From the NCBI GenBank assembly GCA_963925675.1, contig CAWUSW010000034.1, forward strand, positions 1 through 64,000: a DNA stretch of 64,000 nucleotides. The letters are read 5' to 3'. Of the stretch, positions 44,892 to 54,502 are shown piece after piece; position 1 is the first letter of the stretch, and each line of letters opens with the position of its first letter. The position numbers and the translations under genes are program-made. The stretch comes from Eutrophocola sp963925675. GTDB taxonomy: Bacteria; Pseudomonadota; Gammaproteobacteria; Pseudomonadales; Pseudohongiellaceae. The notes under the pieces were generated by a model, which saw only the letters and a program-made list of their open reading frames with translations, was not told the origin of the DNA and did not search any database.

Positions 44892-45914
44892 CTAAACCAA
44901 ACATTGATTACCAAGATAACCACCACCACCACAGTAAGTGATGTCCTGAAGCTGCATTAAAATGCCATCGGAGTCAGTGAAGTACACCTCAGGTGTGCCA
45001 CCTTCAGCACCACCTCTAGCGGGCATACGCAGACTAATGTAATGCATCATCGGCCCTATCTGACTCTCACCACGGGCACTGAGACCGTAATCCGTCAGCT
45101 TGCCCAGAATATCGTCAACATTGAATCCGGACATATTAAAACTGGCATGGTGAATATTTGCCGGGGCATTCTCGCCACCAGGAAATGGACCTGCATACAT
45201 GACAAATTGCTTACCATCACCAATTCCGGTAACAGGTGACCCTGGACCTTGATATGACTGCACCTCAAGACCAAAAAAGTCCTGATAAAATAAATTGGCA
45301 CCGGCACCGTCATTGACGAAACAGGTGAAGTGATTAATTTCTTCCAGTGTGAAAATACCTGTTGCGGTGCTTTCCGGAACACCGCAAACATTGCCCAGAG
45401 GACCGCTACCGCCACACCAGGACGTATCGCTTAACTGGACAATTACGCCTCTGGCATCAGAAAAATATAATTCAGGCGTATCTCCACGTCGGGTTACCCA
45501 GGCAGACATCATGTTATCTATACCTGGAGTCGAATCTGCCGGAGGATCGATTTCCCGAAAACCATTATCCTTGAGTGCATTGAGCTGCGTGTCTATATCA
45601 AAATCCTTTACCGAGTAACCCAGTTGTACAATTGCCGGAGTCTCTGAGCTCTGCAATGGACGTACCGCCATAAACTGTTTGTTATCCCCTATTTTCAGAA
45701 ACACATGGTCGCCAGAACGTGACTGTACTGGCAGACCGAAAAGGTGCTGATAAAAAGCAATGGTTCTGCCAGGGTCACTTACCCGTAATTCAAGATAATT
45801 CAGTTTTTCTACACTGATTGCCGCACCATCAGACTGCGCTTTAAGTCCAAGCGGCAAAACCATTGCGCCGCCTGCAGTCATAGAGCTTGCAAGAAACTTA
45901 CGTCGATTTATCAT
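44892..45914 (-). CDS. Tat-exported double VOC (glyoxalase/dioxygenase-fold) protein
   Basis: The 340-residue protein begins MINRRKFLASSMTAGGAMV, a clear twin-arginine signal. Two vicinal-oxygen-chelate domains follow, opening near YLELRVSDPGRTIAFYQHLFG (about 39-59) and NHFTCFVNDGAGANLFYQDF (about 195-215). Each ends with a Cys-containing motif, DTSWCGGSGPLGNVC and DITYCGGGGYLGNQC, an internal duplication. The Tat signal suggests folding or cofactor loading before export to the periplasm. Metal ligands and reaction are not certain; it could be a dioxygenase-like or ligand-binding protein. Confidence 0.88.
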   Translation of the reverse strand: MINRRKFLASSMTAGGAMVLPLGLKAQSDGAAISVEKLNYLELRVSDPGRTIAFYQHLFGLPVQSRSGDHVFLKIGDNKQFMAVRPLQSSETPAIVQLGYSVKDFDIDTQLNALKDNGFREIDPPADSTPGIDNMMSAWVTRRGDTPELYFSDARGVIVQLSDTSWCGGSGPLGNVCGVPESTATGIFTLEEINHFTCFVNDGAGANLFYQDFFGLEVQSYQGPGSPVTGIGDGKQFVMYAGPFPGGENAPANIHHASFNMSGFNVDDILGKLTDYGLSARGESQIGPMMHYISLRMPARGGAEGGTPEVYFTDSDGILMQLQDITYCGGGGYLGNQCLV

Positions 45915-46030
45915 AGAAATTGCCCTTTATTTTTACTTAATATTTCACGTTTATTGTTGTTTTGGCAAGGCAAAATTAATTCTTTTTAGAGACTAAACAT
46001 TCTTTTAACAATTTTCGGGAGTCCCGTTTT

Positions 46031-46048
46031 AAGTATCATATGATACTT
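46031..46048. promoter_or_regulatory. 18-bp perfect palindrome, candidate operator
   Basis: AAGTATCATATGATACTT is its own reverse complement and lies in the 289-bp gap between the divergent VOC and DUF1554-like genes. TTGACA begins 4 bp later (46053). The rest of the gap is AT-rich without a recognisable gene. Binding factor unknown. Confidence 0.6.
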
Positions 46049-46203
46049 TATGTTGACAACAAAAATGCGCTGTGCGAATTTTTGCCAGGGACAACATAGC
46101 TTTCAAGTCCTTGCACAGAGTTTTCTTATTCGTTAACTGCTTTATGCATTAGTATTGAACCATTGGCTAACTATCCCGGTTAGCAGACCAAGAGGGGAAT
46201 AAT

Positions 46204-46854
46204 ATGAGATTAAAAAAACTAGTTATCGCAGGCGCTCTATTAGCCTGCACTTCTGTACCAGCAATAGCCCAGGGGGCTCAGGGTGACCAAGACACCAGCA
46301 TGAGTTTTTTCCTGACCAGTAGTGGCCTGGGTGATGGTGCAAATCTGGGCGGCCTTGCCGGTGCAGATGCGCATTGTGCAGCATTAGCAAACGACGCAGG
46401 GGTGTCTGGAAAAACCTGGCGCGCTTATTTGAGCACTACAGGCCCTGATGGAGTCTATGCCCGCGACAGAATTGGCAGTGGTCCCTGGTTTAACGCTAAC
46501 GGAGAGCTTGTGGGTCGCAGTGTGATGGATATTCATTATTCAAATGCCAACCTGAACAAGCAACGAACTGTGACTGAAAATGGCGACACCGTAAACGGTG
46601 TTGGAGACCAGCCTAATCAGCACGACATACTCACAGGCACAAATCCTGACGGAACATCATCTGGCCTGACCTGTAACAACTGGACCAGTAATACTGATGC
46701 CTCAAGTGCAACGGTTGGTCACTTCGACAGAGTCGGCGGCGGTGCCATGGCAGAATCCTGGAACGCAGCGCATGTATCACGCGGATGCAGCCAGGAACAA
46801 TTGCAGGCCTCTGGCGGAAATGGTTACTATTACTGCTTTGCTACTGGCGAGTAA
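46204..46854 (+). CDS. Secreted DUF1554/endostatin-like domain protein
   Basis: The 216-residue protein has a Sec signal peptide (MRLKKLVIAGALLACTSVPAIA, cleavage after AIA) and one domain with FFLTSSGLGDGANLGGLAGADAHC, TWRAYLSTT and ARDRIGSGPWFNANGELVG. These stretches recur in bacterial DUF1554/collagen-NC10-like secreted proteins, sometimes labelled lectins. Mature-protein cysteines at HCAAL, LTCNN, RGCSQ and YYCFA could form disulfides. GAGGGG before the ATG is a strong ribosome-binding site. A strong terminator follows. Extracellular role unknown. Confidence 0.85.
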   Translation: MRLKKLVIAGALLACTSVPAIAQGAQGDQDTSMSFFLTSSGLGDGANLGGLAGADAHCAALANDAGVSGKTWRAYLSTTGPDGVYARDRIGSGPWFNANGELVGRSVMDIHYSNANLNKQRTVTENGDTVNGVGDQPNQHDILTGTNPDGTSSGLTCNNWTSNTDASSATVGHFDRVGGGAMAESWNAAHVSRGCSQEQLQASGGNGYYYCFATGE

Positions 46855-46885
46855 TTAGCCACCAGGCATTAATAAATAATTAAAT

Positions 46886-46926
46886 AAGGCGCCAGGTATC
46901 ATTTTAAATGATCCGGCGCCTTTTTT
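46886..46926. terminator. Bidirectional rho-independent terminator
   Basis: AAGGCGCC (46886-46893) pairs with GGCGCCTT (46915-46922), with an inner ATCATTT/AAATGAT stem, followed by a T-run to 46926. It ends the DUF1554-like gene and the convergent lipoprotein gene. Confidence 0.92.
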
Positions 46927-46937
46927 ATTGGGCATGC

Positions 46938-48101
46938 TTAACGAGGAAGTATTGCCAGACGGTCGCCACTGTAGGTACCGACCCAAATTTCATCATTTAC
47001 CAGCAATGCCGAACTTACATCATGCAATGCGCTACCTTCGCTTACACCCCCTACTCTGTTGAGCGCCAGGTTGTAAGGTATTACTTCAATAACTGACCAA
47101 CCTCCTTCACAACTCTCTTCACCACAACTTTCTCCGACATTGTTTCCGGCAACATACAAAGACCCTTCAGATGTCCAGCGTACATTATCCGGCAAAATAC
47201 CAAGAGAAATGACTTCCTTCCCTACAGGGGTACTACTTCTGTCGAAGCGCACCAACTCTCCAGTGCCAAATGCTGCAACGAATATCCAGCGCTCATCCAG
47301 AGACACGGCAATCCCATTGGGTCCGGCAAGTTCGGTACCAGCGACAATTGAAACGGCTTCACCGGGGTGCCATTCAAAAACATGGCCAGTGACTTCGCCG
47401 GCCAAAACATTCTCAATACTGTGCTGTGATGGATTATAAAACTGGGTAGCAAGAAAGCCTCCATCACTAAGAATAGTTACACTATTGGTCCATGATGATT
47501 GAGGCATGGGAATGCATCCCACCCATTGTATGTTTGGCTTTAGAAAAGCATCAATTTCGAAAATTTCTATGGCTTCTCGCGCTCCATGACTGGTCATGTA
47601 GACACGATATGTTTCTGGCCCCTTGTCACTTTTTTGCAAAGACAGACCATGGGCTGAGAAGTTCGTTATATCAAGAGGACCAGGACAATCCGGGTACATC
47701 AGCAAATCATGCTGTAAAACTGCCGCATCATCAGGAAAAATGATTTCCGCAGTTTTTGCTTCAGCATCCACCAGATGAATTTTGCCGTTGACCGAACTAC
47801 CGGTAAGACTGCCATCCATACCAGATACCAGCAGCCAGTTAGAGTTGCCAATTTGCAGGATATCTTCTCCATTGATAACGCCACAAAGATATTGAATCCC
47901 GGCCTCATCATCACAGTCTTGTCCTGTTGTATTAGTAACAATATTACCAAGCGGATTGCTCAAGGGGGCATTAGCAGAAACTGTTTCAGACACCTCAATA
48001 TTTTGGCTGGAGGTATTACTTTCGCTGCAAGCCGTTAACAAGCTGGTGAGACCTAAAAAGATGAGCACCGATATTGTTTTTTTATTGGTATAGCAAGACA
48101 T
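46938..48101 (-). CDS. Lipoprotein with SMP-30/gluconolactonase-like beta-propeller
   Basis: The 387-residue protein has a lipoprotein signal (lipobox LLTAC, Cys near residue 25) and repeats typical of SMP-30/strictosidine synthase-like propellers, including GPNGIAVSLDERWIFVAAFG and TGELVRFDRSS. LPDNVRWTSEGSLYVAGNN contains the calcium-site-like DN. Several cysteines (DCDDEAGIQYLC, ESCGEESCEGG) suggest disulfides. Family members hydrolyse lactones or arylesters; here the anchored, cysteine-rich form has no known substrate. It is divergent from argS and converges on the DUF1554-like gene. Confidence 0.85.
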   Translation of the reverse strand: MSCYTNKKTISVLIFLGLTSLLTACSESNTSSQNIEVSETVSANAPLSNPLGNIVTNTTGQDCDDEAGIQYLCGVINGEDILQIGNSNWLLVSGMDGSLTGSSVNGKIHLVDAEAKTAEIIFPDDAAVLQHDLLMYPDCPGPLDITNFSAHGLSLQKSDKGPETYRVYMTSHGAREAIEIFEIDAFLKPNIQWVGCIPMPQSSWTNSVTILSDGGFLATQFYNPSQHSIENVLAGEVTGHVFEWHPGEAVSIVAGTELAGPNGIAVSLDERWIFVAAFGTGELVRFDRSSTPVGKEVISLGILPDNVRWTSEGSLYVAGNNVGESCGEESCEGGWSVIEVIPYNLALNRVGGVSEGSALHDVSSALLVNDEIWVGTYSGDRLAILPR

Positions 48102-48251
48102 GGCAACTCCTTTAGATAGCGAAAAAGAATAACACCTTGTACTGATTTCCAGTAATTCAAATTAATTCGTTTTAGTCAGGCTGCAATTCCAAAGCACTTA
48201 ATACAGACTAATAATCGGATAATTAACGCGCTCTATTGTTGCGACATGCCT

Positions 48252-48280
48252 CTGACACCACAGATGCTTTGGTGTAAAAT
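48252..48280 (+). promoter_or_regulatory. Sigma-70 promoter for argS
   Basis: CTGACA (48252-48257), a 17-bp spacer and TAAAAT (48275-48280), 33 bp before the argS ATG. Both hexamers differ from consensus by one base and the spacing is ideal. Confidence 0.7.
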
Positions 48281-48312
48281 GCCCTCCTTTTGAAAATGAG
48301 CACATCCTGCAA

Positions 48313-50040
48313 ATGAACCTCAAGCAACAACTGGATTCAATAATCTCAGCCGGAATCTCCGAAACCGCCGGCATCGCCGACTGCCAGGCCCTGATCAATT
48401 ATGCCCGGGATGAAAAGTTTGGTGATTACCAGGCCAACGGCATAATGGGCGTTGCCAAACAACTGGGTAAGAATCCACGTGAATTTGGTGAGCAAGTTCT
48501 CGACACTCTGGACCTATCCGGAATTGCCGAGAAACTCGAGCTTGCAGGCCCGGGCTTTATTAACATACACCTTGCCAATGATTTTCTTTCCAGTGCATTG
48601 AACACCCTGATTACATCCGGCCAACTCATCCAGAATGCAGAGACCCTGCAGACAGTTGTGGTCGATTATTCATCGCCAAATCTTGCCAAGGAAATGCATG
48701 TAGGCCATATGCGGGGGACCATTATTGGCGACTCCCTGGTAAGAATTTTTGAACATCTTGGGCATACCGTGATCCGACAAAACCACTTCGGTGACTGGGG
48801 CACACAATTTGGTATGTTGATTACTCATATGCAGGATCTGCACAGTGCCGATACTTCTTTGAAAAATGAACTTGCTGACCTGGAAGTGTTTTATCGCCAA
48901 GCCAAAGAACGCTTTGATTCAGATGCTGATTTCGCTAATGCCAGCCGCGAGAACGTGGTTAAGCTGCAGGCAGGTGACGCTGAATGTCTGGCGCTATGGC
49001 AAGACTTTATTAAAATTTCCATGGAGCATTGCGAAAAACTCTATGCCTTGCTTGGCATTACACTGAGTCCCGATGACATTCGCGCGGAAAGCTTTTACAA
49101 CGACAAGCTGGCTCCGGTCATTGCAGATCTTGAAGCAAAGGCTTTGCTTACCGAATCTGATGGAGCTTCCTGCGTCTTTCTGGAAGAATTTACCAGCAAG
49201 GATGGCACGCCTCTTCCAGTCATAGTAAAAAAATCTGATGGCGGTTTTCTTTATGCCACAACAGATCTTGCCGCGATTCAGTATCGCAATGAAACACTCC
49301 ATGCTGATCGCGTCCTGTATGTCGTTGATGCTCGCCAGAGTTTGCATTTCCAACAGATTTTCAAAGTCGCTGAACTGGCAGATTATAAAAAACAATCATG
49401 TTCTCTCGAACATCTCTCTTATGGCACCATGATGGGCAGTGACGGAAAACCCTTCAAAACCCGAAGTGGCGGCACAGTCAAACTACTTGATCTGGTCAAT
49501 GAAGGGGTTACTCGAGCTCACTCGTTAGTTGCAGATAAAAACCCTGATATGCAGGACGCCGAAAAACAGGCTATTGCCGAAGTCGTGGGTATTGCCGCGA
49601 TAAAATATTTTGAATTAAGCAAAAATAGAAACAGTGACTATGTGTTTGACTGGGACACCATGCTGTCCTTTGAAGGAAATACGGCACCTTACCTGCTTTA
49701 CGCCTATGCCAGAATCCGTAGCATATTCAGAAAAGAAGAAGCTGCGAACATAGCCTCTTTTGACATCAGCGTCATTGAAAAAGAAGAAAAAGCCCTGGCC
49801 ATCAAATTATTACAATTTACTGAAACTGTTGAACAAGTTGCCCAGGACTGTTTCCCCAATCAGCTCTGTCTGTATTTATATGAATTGGCAGGCATATACA
49901 TGCGATTTTATGAAGCATGTCCAGTCTTAAAAGCGCAAGAAACTGTTAAAAACTCACGGCTTGGTCTATGTCAGCTGACAGCGCTTACCATCAGAGAAGG
50001 ACTGAATTTACTGGGTATTGATACTCTGGATAAGATGTAA
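48313..50040 (+). CDS. argS: Arginyl-tRNA synthetase
   Basis: The 575-residue class I synthetase has the HIGH motif as HVGH in NLAKEMHVGHMRGTIIGD, the ArgRS-specific VVVDYSSPNLAKE, LSYGTMMGSDGKPFKTRSGG in place of a classical KMSKS, and an anticodon-binding domain ending LGLCQLTALTIREGLNLLGI. The N-terminal additional domain is present. The length is that of E. coli ArgRS. Its own promoter lies 33 bp upstream. Confidence 0.98.
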   Translation: MNLKQQLDSIISAGISETAGIADCQALINYARDEKFGDYQANGIMGVAKQLGKNPREFGEQVLDTLDLSGIAEKLELAGPGFINIHLANDFLSSALNTLITSGQLIQNAETLQTVVVDYSSPNLAKEMHVGHMRGTIIGDSLVRIFEHLGHTVIRQNHFGDWGTQFGMLITHMQDLHSADTSLKNELADLEVFYRQAKERFDSDADFANASRENVVKLQAGDAECLALWQDFIKISMEHCEKLYALLGITLSPDDIRAESFYNDKLAPVIADLEAKALLTESDGASCVFLEEFTSKDGTPLPVIVKKSDGGFLYATTDLAAIQYRNETLHADRVLYVVDARQSLHFQQIFKVAELADYKKQSCSLEHLSYGTMMGSDGKPFKTRSGGTVKLLDLVNEGVTRAHSLVADKNPDMQDAEKQAIAEVVGIAAIKYFELSKNRNSDYVFDWDTMLSFEGNTAPYLLYAYARIRSIFRKEEAANIASFDISVIEKEEKALAIKLLQFTETVEQVAQDCFPNQLCLYLYELAGIYMRFYEACPVLKAQETVKNSRLGLCQLTALTIREGLNLLGIDTLDKM

Positions 50041-50090
50041 GCCTGATAAGCTTTTCAGCCTATTCTCCCCTACTCTAGCTACTTGCATGT

Positions 50091-50099
50091 TGCTATAAT
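50091..50099 (+). promoter_or_regulatory. Extended -10 promoter for icd
   Basis: TGCTATAAT is a perfect extended -10 (TGn plus TATAAT at 50094-50099). No -35 is evident, as is common for extended -10 promoters. The leader would be about 90 nt. Confidence 0.6.
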
Positions 50100-50192
50100 G
50101 CGCTCCGCAGAATATTGAGTCACTGGACTTAACATTTGGCCCCTAATTTAAGTCTTATTGTTTGCATCACATTTAAAATCATCAGGTAAAAC

Positions 50193-52424
50193 ATGACCGA
50201 TAAAACAACGATTATCTACACACTGACAGACGAAGCTCCAGCTCTGGCAACCTATTCTTTGCTTCCTGTCATCAAGGCCTTTACCGCCTCCTCCAATATC
50301 GACATGGAAACACGGGATATTTCACTGGCTGCACGAATAATTGCTGTGTTTCCTGATTACATGCCTGATGGTATGAAACAAAGTGATGATTTGGCCTACT
50401 TGGGCGCATTAGCAATGAAACCTGAAGCAAATATCATTAAATTGCCCAATATCAGCGCTTCTTTGCCACAAATGAATGCCACGATCAAAGAACTGAAAGA
50501 TAAAGGCTTTCCATTGCCGGATTACCCAGAGAATCCAAAAACTGATGAACAAAAGGACATTAAGGAACGCTATGACCGGGTCAAAGGGAGCGCCGTCAAT
50601 CCAGTACTTAGGGAAGGTAATTCTGATCGTCGCGCGCCTGGTGCGGTAAAACAATACGCCAGACAAAACCCTCACTCCATGGGTGAATGGTCTGCTGACT
50701 CAAAGACCAATGTTGCCCACATGAATGAAGGCGACTTTTTTGGCAGTGAGCAATCTCTTACCTTATCGAAAGAAGATTCCTATCAAATTGAATTTGTCGA
50801 TCAAGGCGGCGCTATACACACAATGAAAGCCTCTGCTCCGCTACTCGAAGGTGAAGTTATCGATTCCTGCGTGATGAGTTGCTCGGCGCTCAGAACTTTT
50901 CTCGAAAATGCCTTCCAGCAAGCCAAACAACAAGGTGTATTACTTTCACTACATTTGAAAGCCACCATGATGAAGGTATCGGACCCGATTCTTTTTGGTC
51001 ATGCAGTCTCGGTATTCTTTCAGGATGTATTTGATAAACATGCTGATACCTTTAAGGAACTCGGCGCCAATCCCAATAATGGTTTTGGGGCAATGCTTGA
51101 CTTGCTCGACAACTTACCTGCTGAGAAGAAAGCCGAAATTGAACAGGATATCCAGGCCTGTTATGAACAAAGACCGCCACTGGCAATGGTAAATTCTGAC
51201 AAGGGAATTACCAATTTACATGTACCAAGCGATGTCATCATTGACGCATCAATGCCCGCGGCTATCAGAGCTTCAGGAAAAATGTGGGGCCCTGATGGCG
51301 AACTCCATGACACTCTGGCTTTGATACCTGATCGCTGTTATGCCGACGTCTATCAGGAAACTATTGATTTCTGTAAAGAAAATGGCGCTTTCGACCCTTG
51401 TACCATGGGTTCAGTACCCAATGTCGGCCTAATGGCACAAAAGGCTGAGGAATATGGCTCCCATGATAAAACCTTTGAAATGACTGCCAAGGGCACCATG
51501 CAGGTAGTTAATGGCTCAGGCGACATTCTACTTTCTCATGAAGTAGAAAAAGGCGACATCTGGCGCATGTGTCAGGTTAAAGATGCGCCAATACAGGACT
51601 GGGTCAAATTGGCGGTGAAGCGCGCCAGAGCCTCAGGAACGCCTGCAGTATTCTGGCTCAACCCGGAACGTGCGCATGACTCCGAATTGATTGAGAAAGT
51701 GAACACCTATCTGAAAGATCATGATACTCAAGGTCTTCAGATTCATATTATGTCCCCGGTGGATGCAACACGATTTTCTTTACAGCGTTTAAAGGAAGGG
51801 AAAGACACTATCTCGGTAACGGGCAATGTTCTGCGTGATTACCTGACAGATTTGTTCCCTATTCTTGAAGTCGGCACCAGCGCAAAGATGCTATCTATTG
51901 TTCCCTTGATGAATGGTGGCAGTATGTTTGAAACTGGCGCGGGCGGTTCTGCACCGAAACATGTTCAGCAATTTCAGCAAGAAAACCATCTGCGCTGGGA
52001 CTCTTTGGGCGAGTTTCTGGCCTTGGCCGCATCTCTGGAACATCTTGGCCAATCCACTGATAATCCCAAAGCGCTAATTCTTGCTAAAACCCTGGATGAA
52101 GCTACCGGGAAATTATTAATGGAAAACAAGAATCCATCACGTAAAGTGGGTGAGTTGGACAATCGTGGCAGTCATTTCTATCTGGCGCTGTATTGGTCAC
52201 AAGCACTGGTAGCACAAAATGAAAATGCGGCTTTAAAAGAAGAATTCACCAGCCTGGCACAATCCCTTGCTGACATGGAATCCGCTATTGTGGATGAATT
52301 GAATGGTATTCAGGGAACTGCTGTTGATCTTGGCGGCTATTACAAGACTGATCCTGACTTATGTGCGAAGGCCATGTGTCCAAGCCAGATGTTGAATTCT
52401 GTTTTAGCGACATTTGCCGCTTAA
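50193..52424 (+). CDS. icd: Isocitrate dehydrogenase (NADP+), monomeric type
   Basis: The 743-residue protein is the large monomeric isocitrate dehydrogenase, unrelated in length to the dimeric E. coli enzyme. IIYTLTDEAPALATYSLLPVI, KYDRVKGSAVNPVLREGNSDRR-like (ERYDRVKGSAVNPVLREG), MSCSALRTFLENA and GGSMFETGAGGSAPKHVQQF are characteristic. It oxidises isocitrate to 2-oxoglutarate in the TCA cycle, feeding gdhA. The stop lies only 8 bp from the convergent TRAP gene, with no obvious terminator between them. Confidence 0.97.
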   Translation: MTDKTTIIYTLTDEAPALATYSLLPVIKAFTASSNIDMETRDISLAARIIAVFPDYMPDGMKQSDDLAYLGALAMKPEANIIKLPNISASLPQMNATIKELKDKGFPLPDYPENPKTDEQKDIKERYDRVKGSAVNPVLREGNSDRRAPGAVKQYARQNPHSMGEWSADSKTNVAHMNEGDFFGSEQSLTLSKEDSYQIEFVDQGGAIHTMKASAPLLEGEVIDSCVMSCSALRTFLENAFQQAKQQGVLLSLHLKATMMKVSDPILFGHAVSVFFQDVFDKHADTFKELGANPNNGFGAMLDLLDNLPAEKKAEIEQDIQACYEQRPPLAMVNSDKGITNLHVPSDVIIDASMPAAIRASGKMWGPDGELHDTLALIPDRCYADVYQETIDFCKENGAFDPCTMGSVPNVGLMAQKAEEYGSHDKTFEMTAKGTMQVVNGSGDILLSHEVEKGDIWRMCQVKDAPIQDWVKLAVKRARASGTPAVFWLNPERAHDSELIEKVNTYLKDHDTQGLQIHIMSPVDATRFSLQRLKEGKDTISVTGNVLRDYLTDLFPILEVGTSAKMLSIVPLMNGGSMFETGAGGSAPKHVQQFQQENHLRWDSLGEFLALAASLEHLGQSTDNPKALILAKTLDEATGKLLMENKNPSRKVGELDNRGSHFYLALYWSQALVAQNENAALKEEFTSLAQSLADMESAIVDELNGIQGTAVDLGGYYKTDPDLCAKAMCPSQMLNSVLATFAA

Positions 52425-52432
52425 TTAATTAT

Positions 52433-54343
52433 TTATTTAAGAAGAAACAGGCTCAGTGCCGGGAAAACCATCAACAGGATGGTGACCATCAGAGTAATCA
52501 ATACAAAAGGCAAAGCCCCGCTGAAAATCATGCCCAGACTGATTGACTCATCATCCACACTTGCTTTGATGACGTAGACACTCAAACCCAATGGCGGGGT
52601 TAACAAGCCTATTTCGATTCCTACTACAGTAATGATGCCAAACCAGACCAGGTTTTCCCCCATCGCTGCAACTACCGGTAATGCCAGCGGTAACAGTATC
52701 AACATGATAGAAGTTGAATCCAGTACCGTGCCCAGAATAATCAGTAAGCCGAGGTAAATTACTAAAAATCCGGCAAGGCCGAGACTTGAATCTCCCAGTA
52801 TGGCCGCAATAACCTGAGGCAATTCTGTCAGGGTTAACATCATGCTGAAAATACTGGCACAGATAATCAGAAACAGGATACTGACTGAGACTTGCCCCGC
52901 TTCCTGCATAACTTCCCATAAACGTCCTTTATCAAGCTTGCCGCGTACCAGTGCAATCAACATAGCCGCTAAAGCACCGGCGGCGCCAGCTTCTGTTGGC
53001 GTAAATATCCCGCCATAGATCCCACCTAAAACAACAAGCACGAGAACCAGTACGGCTAGAAGCCCTGGCCAGGCAGGCCCATCAGCATTCCTTGCATCGA
53101 TTGTTTCTCCCTGGATTTCACCCACAAAAGTGGGGACAAAAAATGCCATCAGTAACACTCCGACAGCAAAACAACATGCAAGGATAATGCCTGGAATAAT
53201 GGCGGCAATAAATAAATCACCAATAGAGACTTCTGCAATAACCCCGTAAACAATGAGCAGCAAACTAGGCGGAATGAGCATACCTAGAACAGAAGACCCG
53301 GCAGTTAAGCCCACCGCAAAACGTTTTGTATAACCATGGCGTACCAACTCCGGCACCGCTATCTTTGAAAAAATGGCAGCAGACGCTATGGATATACCGG
53401 TTATAGCCGCGAAAATCGCATTCGCTGCCACTGTAGCCACACCAAGACCGCCTTTTATTCTGCCAAACACTTGCTGAGCAGCACGAAATGCATCCCTGCC
53501 AATATCAGCGACATTGACAAAAAGCCCCATCAACACAAAGAGAGGAACAGTGGCAAATACATATTCTGACACTGTGCCTTCAGCAGCAAGAGACAAGGTG
53601 CGAGTAGCTATAGTGAAGTCCTGTTTCAGGACCGCCAGGCCAAGAAAACCCGTCAGCAGCAAAGAGATAGCAATAGGCATGCCCATAGCTATCAGGATTA
53701 GTGCCAGAGCAATCATAAACACGCCTACAACACGTGGTTCAACATTGAGTGTCCACAGCATATACAACACTACAAATACCACTGCAGGCAAAAGGAAGGC
53801 TTTTAAAAGAGGTAACAACTTTAAGCCTTTACCTGGACCATGGGCTGTATAAATCTGTCGACAATATTCAAGCGCTGAAATCGCAGCCCCTAATACAATA
53901 ATAAATTTAACCGGCCACACGGTGATGGTAAACACCGATTCCACACCGGCGAATTCGTTTGTTGAAAAAGCTTTGATAAAGTCCGGCCATGCCCCCAGCG
54001 CCATAAAGAACATAATTACTGTGGCACTAAGCATCATCACAAGTTGCCATGCGTTGAGGAAATCAGGTGCTTTCAGGGCGTAGCTGTGACGAAAAAATTC
54101 GGTGCTGGTGAGTCTGTTGTGATGAATAGCATTAGCCAATTGCAGAAAAACTGCCGCTACCAGAGATAATGACGCCATTTCCGGAACGCCGGTGATTGGA
54201 TGATCGAATAAATTTCTGCCGGCAATATCTGCACAAATCAGAAACATAATGGCGAAAATCCAGATAACCCCTGCACCATTCAATCGACTTATGAACCGGT
54301 TAAATAAAAATCCGGCAGTATTCGCTTCAACTGCACCTGACAC
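52433..54343 (-). CDS. TRAP transporter fused small/large permease (DctQM)
   Basis: The 636-residue inner-membrane protein is a DctQ-DctM fusion. The N-terminal 190 residues have four membrane segments with DIAGRNLFDHPITGVPEMASL, the DctQ signature. The rest is a 12-helix DctM with GMPIAISLLLTGFLGLAVL and FTPTEAGAAGALAAML. With the DctP protein it imports an organic acid using a sodium gradient; the substrate is unknown. The start is GTG at 54343 preceded by AGGGG 8 bp upstream. Confidence 0.95.
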   Translation of the reverse strand: MSGAVEANTAGFLFNRFISRLNGAGVIWIFAIMFLICADIAGRNLFDHPITGVPEMASLSLVAAVFLQLANAIHHNRLTSTEFFRHSYALKAPDFLNAWQLVMMLSATVIMFFMALGAWPDFIKAFSTNEFAGVESVFTITVWPVKFIIVLGAAISALEYCRQIYTAHGPGKGLKLLPLLKAFLLPAVVFVVLYMLWTLNVEPRVVGVFMIALALILIAMGMPIAISLLLTGFLGLAVLKQDFTIATRTLSLAAEGTVSEYVFATVPLFVLMGLFVNVADIGRDAFRAAQQVFGRIKGGLGVATVAANAIFAAITGISIASAAIFSKIAVPELVRHGYTKRFAVGLTAGSSVLGMLIPPSLLLIVYGVIAEVSIGDLFIAAIIPGIILACCFAVGVLLMAFFVPTFVGEIQGETIDARNADGPAWPGLLAVLVLVLVVLGGIYGGIFTPTEAGAAGALAAMLIALVRGKLDKGRLWEVMQEAGQVSVSILFLIICASIFSMMLTLTELPQVIAAILGDSSLGLAGFLVIYLGLLIILGTVLDSTSIMLILLPLALPVVAAMGENLVWFGIITVVGIEIGLLTPPLGLSVYVIKASVDDESISLGMIFSGALPFVLITLMVTILLMVFPALSLFLLK

Positions 54344-54373
54344 CAGCCCTACCCCTTTTATTTTGAACGCTCA

Positions 54374-54475
54374 CGGGGTTAAAACCCCTCCTACAAGGTT
54401 TAGCGAATCTATGTAGGAGGGACTTCAGTCCCGAAGAAAGGTGCTCAGCTCTTCGGGGTTAAAACCCCTCCTACA
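54374..54475. repeat. REP-like palindromic repeat cluster (three units)
   Basis: Units at 54374-54395 and 54454-54475 are identical 22-mers beginning CGGGGTTAAAACCCC and ending CTCCTACA. A third unit (54412-54433, TGTAGGAGGGACTTCAGTCCC and on) lies in inverse orientation between them. Each contains a GGGxTxxAxCCC hairpin with a conserved CTCCTACA flank. The layout is that of REP/BIME elements. It separates dctP from dctQM. Confidence 0.88.
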
Positions 54476-54502
54476 CACTTTCCACTTTTAACTTGTGACT
54501 TA

